A DNA stretch of 64,000 nt. Source: Paracoccus haematequi (lineage in GTDB: Bacteria > Pseudomonadota > Alphaproteobacteria > Rhodobacterales > Rhodobacteraceae). The DNA is taken from positions 1 to 64,000 of the forward strand of contig NZ_UZWE01000028.1 of the NCBI RefSeq assembly GCF_900631945.1, read 5' to 3'. Numbering within the stretch: the stretch's first letter is position 1; every line of letters begins with the position of its first letter. The notes beneath the pieces were generated by a model. The model was not told where the DNA came from and did not search any database. It saw only the letters and a program-made list of their open reading frames with translations. Both the position numbers and the translations under genes were made by a program. Shown here piece after piece: positions 50,001 through 57,283 of this stretch.

Positions 50001-50099
50001 GGCGGCATCATCGCCGGCACGCTCATCACGCTGGTGTTCGTGCCGGCGCTCTATTGCGCAGTGATGCGGGTGAAGGCGCCGGGGGGCGAGGGGGCGTGA
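47049..50099 (+). CDS. RND-family efflux pump, inner-membrane transporter
   Basis: The 1016-aa transporter begins FNLSDWALNHRSFVWFLLIV and has the RND two-repeat layout: twelve spans, with a large periplasmic loop after span 1 and after span 7. TM4 shows the proton-relay acidic pair in LGLLVDDAMIAIETM, matching the DD motif of HAE-type pumps. The second half starts at WSMHHKWIVIAVTLALFAL. GTG 47049 overlaps the adaptor stop. It probably exports hydrophobic compounds; a TolC-like partner is not in the window. A long antisense frame opposite it is a codon-bias shadow. Confidence 0.93.
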   Translation: MKRFNLSDWALNHRSFVWFLLIVSLVAGTLSYNNLGREEDPNFTIKIMVISAALPGATVDETLTQVTTRIEKKLEELDELYFTRSVTMPGQAVVYLELLPTTRGPKVPEIWKRVREMMSDIRPEFPQEFAGFQFNDDFGDVFGNIYAFTADGYSPRELRDRVERIRKQVAGLDAAGKTELLGEQKEQIFLEFSAARLAALGLNQQQVIATLAQQNAILPSGVIQAGPEQVLVRVGGQFADAQSIAAVNLRVGERFFNLGDVATVTRGYEDPPQSLFRYNGKPAIGLQVGMRDGENILEFGKELDALMERVAAGLPIGIEMAKVADQPQVVDHAVGHFVKALAEAVLIVLVVSFVSLGFRAGFVVTLTIPLVLAITFVILELYGITLQRISLGALIIALGLLVDDAMIAIETMISRLEIGESLERAASYAWTSIAFPMLTGTLVTVAGFIPIGLNSSAAGEFTFSLFVVIAVSLVVSWIVAVLFAPLLGVTLLRPHAVHHEPRPGWLRRRFHGLLLWSMHHKWIVIAVTLALFALSVWGMRFVEQQFFPTSDRTEILVDIAERQNASIAKTRADMDRLEQILAGNDDVLFWTSYVGSGAPRFVLAMDVPTPGPYMGQIVIQTPDLAARDRLKALLMERAAQDFAGVDIYVKNLEIGPPVGKPVQYRISAPDPDAARDAARDLAAVLAKEPRLRDISMDWNEPARAVRLEIDQDQARRLGVTTQEVAETLSALFSGTTITQLRDDIFLIDVVGRGEADDRTSIESIRNLQIRLPNGEGTPLVSIVTLDYVTEQPLIAQRNGLPTVTVKAAVSTKDQPATLVDALAPAVAEFQAGLPPDVTITVGGTVETSADSQEPIAAVVPVMLLIMALLVMAQMQSFRLSLIVFAAAPLGLIGVVAVLVPFGVPMGFVAILGILALIGILIRNSVILVHEIQELLHKGRSPWQAVFEASDSRARPILLTAAAASLALIPIARQVFWGPMAFAMMGGIIAGTLITLVFVPALYCAVMRVKAPGGEGA

Positions 50100-50114
50100 A
50101 CCCCCCGCGTCTGT

Positions 50115-50912
50115 TCAGCCCAGGTCGGGGAAGAACCTGTCCGATCCGGTGAAGATCTCGCAGCCCGTGGCGGTCACGCCGATGGAATGCTCGAACTGCG
50201 CCGAGAGCGACTTGTCGCGGGTCACGGCGGTCCAGTCGTCGGCCAGCACCTTGGTTTCCGGGCGGCCCAGGTTTATCATCGGCTCGATGGTGAAGAACAT
50301 TCCTTCCTCAAGCACCGGGCCTTTGCCGGGGCGGCCGAAATGCAGCACGTTGGGCGGCGCGTGGAACACCCGGCCCAGCCCGTGGCCGCAGAAATCGCGC
50401 ACCACCGACATGCCGTGGCCCTCGGCATAGGTCTGGATCGCCGCGCCGATGTCGCCGAAGGTGGCGCCGGGGCGCACGGCCTCGATTCCTTTCATCAGCG
50501 CGTCATGCGTGACCTGGATCAGCCGCTTGGCCTTGATCGGCGCCTTGCCCGCCACATACATACGGCTGGTGTCGCCATACCAGCCGTCGACGATCACCGT
50601 CACGTCGATGTTCAGGATGTCGCCATTGGCCAGCACCTTGTCGCCCGGAATGCCGTGGCAGACGACATGGTTCACGCTGATGCAGCTGGCATGTTCATAG
50701 CCGCGATAGCCGATGGTGGCGGAGGTGACGCCCAGTTCCGTCACCCGGCGGGTGATGAAATCGTCAAGCGCGCCGGTGGTGACGCCCGGCCGGACCAGCG
50801 GCCCCACCTCGTCCAGGATCTGCGACGCGACGGCCCCGGCCTTGCGCATTCCCGCAAAATCCTCTCGCGCGTGGATGCGGATGCCTTCCTTGGTGATATG
50901 GCTCTGGTCCAT
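50115..50912 (-). CDS. map: Methionine aminopeptidase, type I
   Basis: The 265-aa metallopeptidase removes N-terminal methionine from nascent proteins. Metal-site motifs are visible: NVVCHGIPG-like NHVVCHGIPG, LNIDVTVIVDGWYGDTSRM (two aspartates), GHGLGRVFHAPPNVLHFG (histidine), FTIEPMI and EHSIGVT (glutamates). ATG 50912 has AAGGA upstream and gives the normal length. Its 3' end faces the RND pump gene with 15 bases between. Confidence 0.95.
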   Translation of the reverse strand: MDQSHITKEGIRIHAREDFAGMRKAGAVASQILDEVGPLVRPGVTTGALDDFITRRVTELGVTSATIGYRGYEHASCISVNHVVCHGIPGDKVLANGDILNIDVTVIVDGWYGDTSRMYVAGKAPIKAKRLIQVTHDALMKGIEAVRPGATFGDIGAAIQTYAEGHGMSVVRDFCGHGLGRVFHAPPNVLHFGRPGKGPVLEEGMFFTIEPMINLGRPETKVLADDWTAVTRDKSLSAQFEHSIGVTATGCEIFTGSDRFFPDLG

Positions 50913-51018
50913 CGGTGATCCTTTCGTCTGGCCGCATAGATAGACCCGGATGATCCCTTGTTCCAGCCCCGCGCGTGCGCATAGATGCAGGCAAGCACAG
51001 GTTTCAGGGGACGAAACG

Positions 51019-51759
51019 ATGCAATCCGACAATCCGACGGCGGCGATCCTGGTGATCGGGGACGAAATCCTGTCGGGCCGCACGCGCGAGGGCAATGCCC
51101 ATCACCTGGCCCAGGTGCTGTCCGCGACCGGCTTCGACCTGCGCGAGATCCGCGTCGTGGCCGACGATCACGACCGCATCGTCGCGGCGATCCGCGCCCT
51201 GGACGGCAGCCTGGGCGGGGATTACGATCTGCTGTTCACATCGGGCGGGATCGGGCCGACCCATGACGACATCACCGCCGATGCCGTGGCCGCCGCCCAT
51301 GGCACCACGGTCGAGATCCATCCCCAGGCGCGCGCGATCCTGCAAGCCCGCTGCGACCGGATGGGAACCGAGCTGACCGAAAACCGCCTGCGCATGGCGC
51401 GCATCCCGGTCGGGGCCACGCTGATCGACAATGCCGTTTCCGGCGCGCCGGGCTTTTCCATCGGCAACACCCATGTGATGGCGGGCGTGCCCGAGGTGTT
51501 TCGGGGCATGGTGGACTGGCTGATCCCGCGCCTGTCGGGCGGGCGCCCCGTCCAGTCCCAAAGCGTCGAGGTGCGGCGCGGCGAAAGCGACGTGGCCGAG
51601 GATCTGAGGGCCGTCGCCGACGGTTTTCCCGACCTGTCGCTGGGCTCCTATCCTTTCCAGGACCAGTCCGGCTGGGGCACGAACCTGGTGGTGCGCGGCC
51701 TTGACGCGGATCGCGTCGCCCAGGCGATGGCGGCGTTGAAAGACCGGCTGGGCCTGTGA
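51019..51759 (+). CDS. CinA N-terminal-like molybdopterin-binding domain protein
   Basis: The 246-aa protein matches the MoaB/Mog-like N-terminal domain of CinA: AAILVIGDEILSGRTREGNAHHLAQ, LLFTSGGIGPTHDDITADAVA and GAPGFSIGNTHVMAGVPEVFRGM. It lacks the C-terminal CinA amidase domain. Such stand-alone proteins are common in alphaproteobacteria; the biochemical role (possibly nucleotide-related hydrolysis) is not settled. The end overlaps the acetyltransferase start (TGATG). Confidence 0.88.
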   Translation: MQSDNPTAAILVIGDEILSGRTREGNAHHLAQVLSATGFDLREIRVVADDHDRIVAAIRALDGSLGGDYDLLFTSGGIGPTHDDITADAVAAAHGTTVEIHPQARAILQARCDRMGTELTENRLRMARIPVGATLIDNAVSGAPGFSIGNTHVMAGVPEVFRGMVDWLIPRLSGGRPVQSQSVEVRRGESDVAEDLRAVADGFPDLSLGSYPFQDQSGWGTNLVVRGLDADRVAQAMAALKDRLGL

Positions 51760-52472
51760 TGGACACCGCCCTGGCCCAGGCGTTCGAAAAAACCTGGCCC
51801 GCCGCCGATCACGCGGATGCCGGGGGGTTCCGCGTGGGCCGTGGCCTGGGCGCGGGCGGGCGGGTCAGTTCCGCGCGCGCAGTCGGGCCGTGGACCCTTG
51901 CCGACATCGCGGCGGCCGAACGGGTCCATCGCGCCTGGGACCAGCGGCCGATGTTCCGCGTGCTGGACAGCGATACCGCCCTGATCGCCGCGCTGACCGC
52001 CGCCGGATACCGGCGCGACACGCCGACCGCTATCATGGCGGCGCCGGTTGCCGCGCTGACCGGCGCGCCGATCCCGCCGCTGACGACCTTCGCGGTCTGG
52101 CCGCCGCTGGCCATCCAGCGCGACATCTGGGCGGCAGGCAACATCAATCCGGCACGCCAGGCGGTCATGGACCGCGTGGCCGGGCCGAAGACCGCCATCC
52201 TGGGCCGCATCGACGACCGCGCGGCGGGGGCCGCCTTTGCCGCATCGTGCGGCGCGGTGGCGATGGTTCATGCCGTCGAGGTACTGCCCGCCTTTCGCCG
52301 CCGGGGACTGGCGGGCTGGATGATGCGGCAGGTCGCGTTCTGGGCAGCGGATCAGGGCGCCACCCGGATCGGCCTGGCGGTCGATCGCACCAACACCGGC
52401 GCGCGGGCAACCTATCAGCGGCTGGGCTTTGCCGAGGTCGCGGGCTATGCCTATTACGTCAGGGATCTATAG
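51759..52472 (+). CDS. GNAT-family N-acetyltransferase
   Basis: The 237-aa protein has a GNAT acetyl-CoA-binding region in its C-terminal half: MVHAVEVLPAFRRRGLAGWMMRQVAFWAADQG (motif A, R/Q-x-x-G-x-G/A) and TGARATYQRLGFAEVAGYAYY. The substrate is unknown. ATG 51759 overlaps the previous stop. It overlaps the CbiX-like gene on the other strand by 6 bases at the 3' end. Confidence 0.88.
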   Translation: MDTALAQAFEKTWPAADHADAGGFRVGRGLGAGGRVSSARAVGPWTLADIAAAERVHRAWDQRPMFRVLDSDTALIAALTAAGYRRDTPTAIMAAPVAALTGAPIPPLTTFAVWPPLAIQRDIWAAGNINPARQAVMDRVAGPKTAILGRIDDRAAGAAFAASCGAVAMVHAVEVLPAFRRRGLAGWMMRQVAFWAADQGATRIGLAVDRTNTGARATYQRLGFAEVAGYAYYVRDL

Positions 52473-53144
52473 CGCCGCGCGGATGCTGGCGGCGATCAGG
52501 CCGGGAACCTCGGGCGCAAGGCCGATGGGGTCAAGGCGAGGGCCGGTGAAGCCCGCCTGATCCAGCGCCTCGGGCAGGTCGTCCAGGACATGTTCCGCCC
52601 GCAGCGCGAAGAAGGGCAGGTGGACCGCCCGTTCCAGCCCCCGCGCGGCGTCGGCGATAAAGGGTTCCTGTTCCACGAAGCCGGTGACGACGCGGGCGAA
52701 ATGCGGGGCGACGGTTTCGGCAAGCGCGGTGGTGATGGCGAAGGACGCCTGCGACCGCTGCGATCCATGCGCCGTCAGCAGCAGCACCGTGTCCTGCGAT
52801 GACCAGCCTTGGGTCGCGGCTGCGGCATGGGCTTGGGTCACGATCAGACCGGGCAGGGCCGGATCGGTGCCGAAGGGGCGCAGAACCCGCGCCCGGCCCG
52901 CACCGGCCTGAGCCAGCCGCCGGGGCAGTTCGGTGCGGGTGAACCAGCCCTCGGCCATGAACATCGGATAGATCAGGCTGTCGTCATCCGCCGCCGCCGC
53001 CAGCGCGCCGGGCATCGCCAAGGTCGCGCCCGCGACCGCGCAGCCGGGACCGCAGGCGGCGATACGGGCGGCCAGATCCTCGACGGCCCGCTGCTGCGGG
53101 CCGGGATCGCCGGGCTGGCCGTGAGAGACGATGACGGCCTTCAT
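52467..53144 (-). CDS. Sirohydrochlorin chelatase-like protein (CbiX family)
   Basis: The 225-aa protein has two CbiX-like halves: KAVIVSHGQPGDPGPQQRAVEDL at the N-terminus and TVLLLTAHGSQRSQASFAI in the second half, each with a metal-site histidine, followed by FVEQEPFIADAA. The family inserts Co or Fe into sirohydrochlorin for cobalamin or siroheme. It overlaps the DUF4202 gene by 4 bases, so the two are coupled. A role in siroheme for nitrite/sulfite reductase is plausible. Confidence 0.82.
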   Translation of the reverse strand: MKAVIVSHGQPGDPGPQQRAVEDLAARIAACGPGCAVAGATLAMPGALAAAADDDSLIYPMFMAEGWFTRTELPRRLAQAGAGRARVLRPFGTDPALPGLIVTQAHAAAATQGWSSQDTVLLLTAHGSQRSQASFAITTALAETVAPHFARVVTGFVEQEPFIADAARGLERAVHLPFFALRAEHVLDDLPEALDQAGFTGPRLDPIGLAPEVPGLIAASIRAAL

Positions 53145-53704
53145 TGCCGGAAATACAAGGCCAGTTCGTCCGGCATGGGAAATTCCCGCAGCGCGCGGGC
53201 GCGGCCTTCGGGCGACATTTTCCGGGCGGTCTTCTCGATGATCTTCGGGAGGTTCTTGTCGGCATGCTCGGCCATGAAATCGCCCAGATACCAGCGGATG
53301 AAGGTGAAGCAGATCACGTCCTCCAGCGCCTGCACCTGATCGTCGCGCTTGAGTCCCTGCTTGGTCAGCATCTTGCGGGCCTGGGCGATGTCGTCTTCCG
53401 CGTAGCCCGCGTCGGCCATGATTCCGGCGATGCGGTCGGCGTGTCGGCGGCCCTGTTCCTGGCGCCATTGCAGATAGCCCGCCCGGTCCATCGGATAGGC
53501 ATCGCGGGGCAGCAGCCAGCGTTCGATATGCTGGCCCCGGCAGGCGATCCGCAGCGCGTCCGAGGCGTCGGGAAACAGGTGCTGCTGCTGTTCCGTCATC
53601 CGCTGGCCGTAAAGCAGGTTGGCGGGCTTGCCGTCCTCCAGGTTCGGATCCCGGGCATTGGCGGCGTCGATGGCCTGAAAGGCGTGATCCAGTCGGGTTG
53701 TCAT
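53141..53704 (-). CDS. DUF4202 family protein
   Basis: The 187-aa soluble protein matches DUF4202: DHAFQAIDAANARDPN at the start, ACRGQHIERWLLPRDAYPMDR, LQWRQEQGRRHADRIAGIM, LKRDDQVQALEDVICFTFIRWYLGDF. The pattern of conserved histidines and acids looks like a small metal- or nucleotide-dependent hydrolase fold, but no function is known to me. It is co-transcribed with the CbiX-like gene. Confidence 0.88.
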   Translation of the reverse strand: MTTRLDHAFQAIDAANARDPNLEDGKPANLLYGQRMTEQQQHLFPDASDALRIACRGQHIERWLLPRDAYPMDRAGYLQWRQEQGRRHADRIAGIMADAGYAEDDIAQARKMLTKQGLKRDDQVQALEDVICFTFIRWYLGDFMAEHADKNLPKIIEKTARKMSPEGRARALREFPMPDELALYFRQ

Positions 53705-53762
53705 GGGCGCGTCCTTTTTGCCGCAGTTTCACCCGCTGGCGGTTCCGCCCGCAAGCCGCTAG

Positions 53763-54293
53763 ATGAGGGGAATGAATGGATGGGGCGAATATCTGGCCGC
53801 CTGGGCCTGTTTTCTGGGCGCGCACATGATCCCGGCGCTGCCCGGCCCGCGCGGCTGGCTGGTGGCAAGGCTGGGGCGGCGGGGATACCTGGCGGCGTTC
53901 AGCCTGCTGTCGATCGGGCTTCTGTACTGGCTGATCATGGCTGCGGGACGCGCGCCCTATGTCCATCTGTGGGACCAGCCCCTGTGGAGCCGCTGGCTGG
54001 TCAATATCGCCATGCCGCTGGCGATCCTGGTCGCTGCCCTGGTGGTCGGCATGTCGGGGCTGATTGCGGCCTTTACCCTGTGGGCAGGCGCGCATCTGGT
54101 TGCGAACGGCGATCTGGCCCATGCGATCTTCTTCGGCGGGATGCTGGTCTTTGCGCTGTCGGGCGTGGCGCGGTCCGGCCTGCCGGGGGCGTTCCGCGTG
54201 ACCTGGCAGCGGCTGGTGCTGGCGGTGGTGATCTGGGCGGCGCTGTTGCATCTGCATCCGCTGGTGATCGGGGTGTCGCCGCTGCCCGTCTAG
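53763..54293 (+). CDS. NnrU-family membrane protein
   Basis: The 176-aa integral membrane protein has about five spans and the NnrU signature: FLGAHMIPALPGPRGWLVARLGRR with GYLAAFSLLSIGLLYWLI. NnrU is linked to nitric-oxide/denitrification genes in Rhodobacterales, though its activity is unclear (related to the isoprenoid/15-cis-zeta-carotene isomerase fold). ATG 53763 or 53772 may be used. Its position next to the CbiX/DUF4202 pair fits a nitrogen-oxide theme. Confidence 0.85.
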   Translation: MRGMNGWGEYLAAWACFLGAHMIPALPGPRGWLVARLGRRGYLAAFSLLSIGLLYWLIMAAGRAPYVHLWDQPLWSRWLVNIAMPLAILVAALVVGMSGLIAAFTLWAGAHLVANGDLAHAIFFGGMLVFALSGVARSGLPGAFRVTWQRLVLAVVIWAALLHLHPLVIGVSPLPV

Positions 54294-54302
54294 GACGGGG
54301 GA

Positions 54303-55322
54303 TCAGGCCAGCCGGAAGCCTTCCGGGATCGTGTCTTGGCCGTCCAGGATCAGGTCGGCCATCACCTGCGCGATGTTCGGCGCCATGCCGAACCCGATCT
54401 TGAAGCCGCCATTGGCGACGAAGTGACCCGCTCGGCCCGGCCACGGTCCCAGGATCGGGGCGCGGCTTTGCGCGCGGGGCCGGGCGCCCGCCCATCGGTC
54501 GATCACCGGGGCGTCGCGAAGCTGCGGGCACAGGGCGCGCGCCCTGGCGATCAGGGCGTCGATCCGGTCGTCGGGATCCAGGTGGCCGTAGTCGTTTTCC
54601 GAGGTTGATCCGACCGCCACCGTTCCGTCCGCATGGGGCACGATATGCAGCCCGTCGGCGAAGACCTGCGGCGCGTCGGGGGCGGCGTGGCGCAACAGCG
54701 CCGACTGGCCCTTGACGCCCTTGCCGACCGGGCGGCCAAGCGCGCGCGACAGGTCCGCAAGCCCCGGCGTGCCGGTGGCCCAGAGAACCGGGCCGGTGAG
54801 CAAGCCAGGTTGCTGGCCTTCGACGATCTCTCCGCCCCGGTTGCGGATTGCGACGGCAAGCGCCGCGCCCGCCGCGCGGGGGGACAGGCGCGCGGTCAAT
54901 CCGTCGAACAGCCACAGGCCCGAGGGGCTGACGGGGATCAGATCCCCGGCCGGCGTGTCGGTCAGGCGCAGGGCGCAGCCGTCAAGCCAGCGGGCGGCGG
55001 CGGCGGCGATGCGGTCTTGCAGGCGGTCGGCGGCGGCGACGGGTTGCAGGCGGCCGGTGCGGGCATAGCCGCTGGGCAGGCCCGAGGCGGCCTCGACCGC
55101 CGCCCAAAAGGCCGGGGCCATCAGCAGGCTGTCCAGCTGGAACTGCTTCTTGGCGTTCCAGTTTTCCGGCGCGTGCGGGGCCAGGGCGCCGACATGACCG
55201 CCCGATGATCCCGCGCCGATCCGCGCGGCCTCGAACAGGCGGACGGGGGCGCCGCGCCGGGTCATCTCCCACGCGCAGGCCAGGCCGAAGATGCCGCCGC
55301 CGATGATCGTGACGCTTGTCAA
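54303..55322 (-). CDS. FAD-dependent amino-acid oxidase-like protein (DAO/MnmC2-like)
   Basis: The 339-aa flavoprotein has the FAD motif VTIIGGGIFGLACAWEMTRRGA, GGHVGALAPHAPE, VAVGSTSENDYGH, GARPRAQSRAPILGPW and the C-terminal NGGFKIGFGMAPNIAQ. These fit the DAO fold of glycine oxidase (ThiO) and of the FAD half of MnmC. It is divergent from a gene for the MnmC methyltransferase half (55351-56022), so an MnmC2 role in tRNA wobble-uridine modification is possible. TTG 55322 has AAAGG and AGGGG upstream; ATG 55352 is an alternative that would overlap the divergent start. Confidence 0.8.
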   Translation of the reverse strand: MTSVTIIGGGIFGLACAWEMTRRGAPVRLFEAARIGAGSSGGHVGALAPHAPENWNAKKQFQLDSLLMAPAFWAAVEAASGLPSGYARTGRLQPVAAADRLQDRIAAAAARWLDGCALRLTDTPAGDLIPVSPSGLWLFDGLTARLSPRAAGAALAVAIRNRGGEIVEGQQPGLLTGPVLWATGTPGLADLSRALGRPVGKGVKGQSALLRHAAPDAPQVFADGLHIVPHADGTVAVGSTSENDYGHLDPDDRIDALIARARALCPQLRDAPVIDRWAGARPRAQSRAPILGPWPGRAGHFVANGGFKIGFGMAPNIAQVMADLILDGQDTIPEGFRLA

Positions 55323-55350
55323 GGCCCCTGCCTTTCCCCTAGCTACTGTC

Positions 55351-56022
55351 ATGAGCGCGTTACCCGATCCCGATCCCGCCCGCCACCCGCAGCTTGACTG
55401 GCGCGAGGGCGGCGTGCCGGTGTCCACCCGTTTCGACGATCCCTATTTCAGCCTTGCGGGCGGGCTGGCCGAGACCCGGCACGTCTTCCTGGACGGCAAC
55501 GCGCTGCCCGCGCGGCTGCGGCCTGGGTTCCATGCGGCGGAACTGGGATTCGGGACCGGGCTGAACTGCCTTGCGCTGGCGCAGGTGGCGGCGGTGCCGG
55601 TGGTGATGACCAGTTTCGAGGCCTGGCCGATGACCGTTGCGCAGCTGGAACAGGCCCATGCGGCCTTCCCCGAACTGGCCGATCTGGCGGCGCAGTTGCG
55701 AGCGGGCTGGGGCGGCGAGGTGATCCGCGTGGGGCAGGTGGAACTGCATCTGCGGATCGGCGACGTGGCGCGGACCCTGCCCGCGTGGCAGGGTGGGGCG
55801 GATGCCTGGTTCCTGGACGGCTTTTCGCCCGCCAAGAACCCCGAGATGTGGCGCGACGAGATCATGGCGCATGTCGGGCGCTGCACCGCGCCGGGGGGCA
55901 GCTTCGCCACCTATACGGCGGCGGGCGGAGTGCGGCGCGCCCTGGCCGAGGCCGGGTTCCGGGTCGAGCGCCGCCCCGGCTTCGGCCGCAAGCGGCACAT
56001 GAGCGTCGGCGTCAAACCCTAG
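55351..56022 (+). CDS. mnmD: tRNA 5-(aminomethyl)-2-thiouridylate methyltransferase, stand-alone MnmD domain
   Basis: The 223-aa protein corresponds to the methyltransferase part (MnmC1) of MnmC: PQLDWREGGVPVSTRFDDPYFS, TRHVFLDGN, AAELGFGTGLNCLALAQ (SAM site), DAWFLDGFSPAKNPEMW with the catalytic DGFSPxKNP block, and GFGRKRHM at the end. It methylates aminomethyl-uridine at the wobble base of certain tRNAs. The oxidase half is not fused but lies divergently. No ribosome site precedes ATG 55351. Confidence 0.9.
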   Translation: MSALPDPDPARHPQLDWREGGVPVSTRFDDPYFSLAGGLAETRHVFLDGNALPARLRPGFHAAELGFGTGLNCLALAQVAAVPVVMTSFEAWPMTVAQLEQAHAAFPELADLAAQLRAGWGGEVIRVGQVELHLRIGDVARTLPAWQGGADAWFLDGFSPAKNPEMWRDEIMAHVGRCTAPGGSFATYTAAGGVRRALAEAGFRVERRPGFGRKRHMSVGVKP

Positions 56023-56741
56023 CGCCCGACCGGCGGGATGCGGGTCGGGGCATAGACGGCCTCGGGGTGGGGCGGGTGGCCATGGGTGCGCGCCCAGAAC
56101 CCCGGCCCGCCCAGCCGCAGGAAACGGGGCAGGGCCAGCAGCGCCCCGGCCACGAAGCCTCCGGCATGGGCCCAATAGGCCACCCCGCCCTGATCGCCCG
56201 GCGTGGCATAGCCGCCGAAGATCTGGATCGCCAGCCAGACGCCCAGGACGATCCAGGCGGGCAGGGTGAAGACCTTGAAGAAGACGATGAAGATCGCGAC
56301 GATATCGACCTTTGCCCGGGGAAACAGCAGCAGATAGCCGCCCATCACCCCGGCGATCGCCCCCGATGCGCCGACCATCGGAATGGGCGACAGCGGCTCG
56401 GCCAGGGTCTGCGCCGCCGCCGCCGCAAGACCCGCTGCCAGGTAGAAGGCCAGAAAGCCGACATGGCCCAGCTGTTCCTCCATGTTGTCGCCGAAGATCC
56501 ACAGGAACAGCATGTTGCCCGCAAGATGCAGGAGTCCGCCATGCAGGAACATATGCGTCAGCAGGCCCCACAGCAGTTCGCCATGCGTCACCGCCAGGGG
56601 ATAGAGCGCCAGCCGCGCCCACAGCATCTCGCCTCCTGTCAGGGGCGAGGTCAGCAGGAACAGCGCGATATTGGCCGCGATCAGCCCACAGGTGACCCAG
56701 GGGGTTTGCTGCGACGGGTTGTGGTCGCGGATCGGGAACAC
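56019..56741 (-). CDS. Rhomboid-family intramembrane serine protease
   Basis: The 240-aa protein has about six spans. The catalytic serine is in the GASGAIAGVMGGY motif (TM4) and the histidine in AHAGGFVAGALLA (TM6). HMFLHGGLLHLAGNMLFLWIFGDNMEE is the conserved L1/TM2 region. It would cleave transmembrane substrates. Its end overlaps the mnmD gene tail by 4 bases; it is 4 bases from the META lipoprotein gene upstream. Confidence 0.92.
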   Translation of the reverse strand: MFPIRDHNPSQQTPWVTCGLIAANIALFLLTSPLTGGEMLWARLALYPLAVTHGELLWGLLTHMFLHGGLLHLAGNMLFLWIFGDNMEEQLGHVGFLAFYLAAGLAAAAAQTLAEPLSPIPMVGASGAIAGVMGGYLLLFPRAKVDIVAIFIVFFKVFTLPAWIVLGVWLAIQIFGGYATPGDQGGVAYWAHAGGFVAGALLALPRFLRLGGPGFWARTHGHPPHPEAVYAPTRIPPVGR

Positions 56742-56745
56742 CGGG

Positions 56746-57168
56746 TCAGGTGCCGCTGGACGGGATCAGGGCGATGCGGACCTTGCCCTCGGGGTCGATC
56801 AGGGCAATGCCGTCCGCCGTGCCGCGCGCGGCGGTGATGCTGCTCAGGGCGGTGGCGAAGCGCGTCTCGGCCAGGTTGCGGTCGGCCTCGACGCAGGCCA
56901 TGCGCGTCATCACCATGCCGCTGACGGCCATCGCCCCGCCGCTTTCGGTCAACTGGCCGCTGTAGCGGTTGCAGGGCGCGCGGCCGCTGACGCGTCCATC
57001 CGCGCCCACGTCCAGCGTGACGCCTGCGGGGGCGGTTGCGCCGTCGATGCGGGCGACGGTGAAGCTGCTGCCGGGCTGCAGCATGGCCACCGACCGTTCG
57101 CCCGCGTCCTGGCAGGCGGCAAGGCTGGCGATGGCGGCAAGGCCGGCGATCGTTCGGGCGAAGGGCAT
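56746..57168 (-). CDS. META-domain (HslJ-like) lipoprotein
   Basis: The 140-aa protein has a lipoprotein signal, TIAGLAAIASLAACQDAG, with lipobox LAAC. The remainder is a META domain: GRVSGRAPCNRYSGQLTESGG, MTRMACVEADRNLAETRF. Family members are linked to heat-shock or antibiotic stress (HslJ), mostly uncharacterised. AAGGAGGT is a full ribosome site before ATG 57168. It is probably cotranscribed with the rhomboid gene. Confidence 0.88.
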   Translation of the reverse strand: MPFARTIAGLAAIASLAACQDAGERSVAMLQPGSSFTVARIDGATAPAGVTLDVGADGRVSGRAPCNRYSGQLTESGGAMAVSGMVMTRMACVEADRNLAETRFATALSSITAARGTADGIALIDPEGKVRIALIPSSGT

Positions 57169-57283
57169 CGGGAACCTCCTTGGTCGGGGCAAGCATCGCG
57201 CGGCCCGCCCCCGGACGCAAGCCGGGCCTGTTCGGGGCGCGGCCGCTGCGCTAGCATCCCGCGAACCGCAAGGGGGGATTCCG

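Noticed and set aside
52467..54257. 596-residue version of the CbiX-like protein
   Set aside because: The upstream part runs antisense through NnrU and over the DUF4202 gene in another frame; the CbiX start at 53144 is the natural one.
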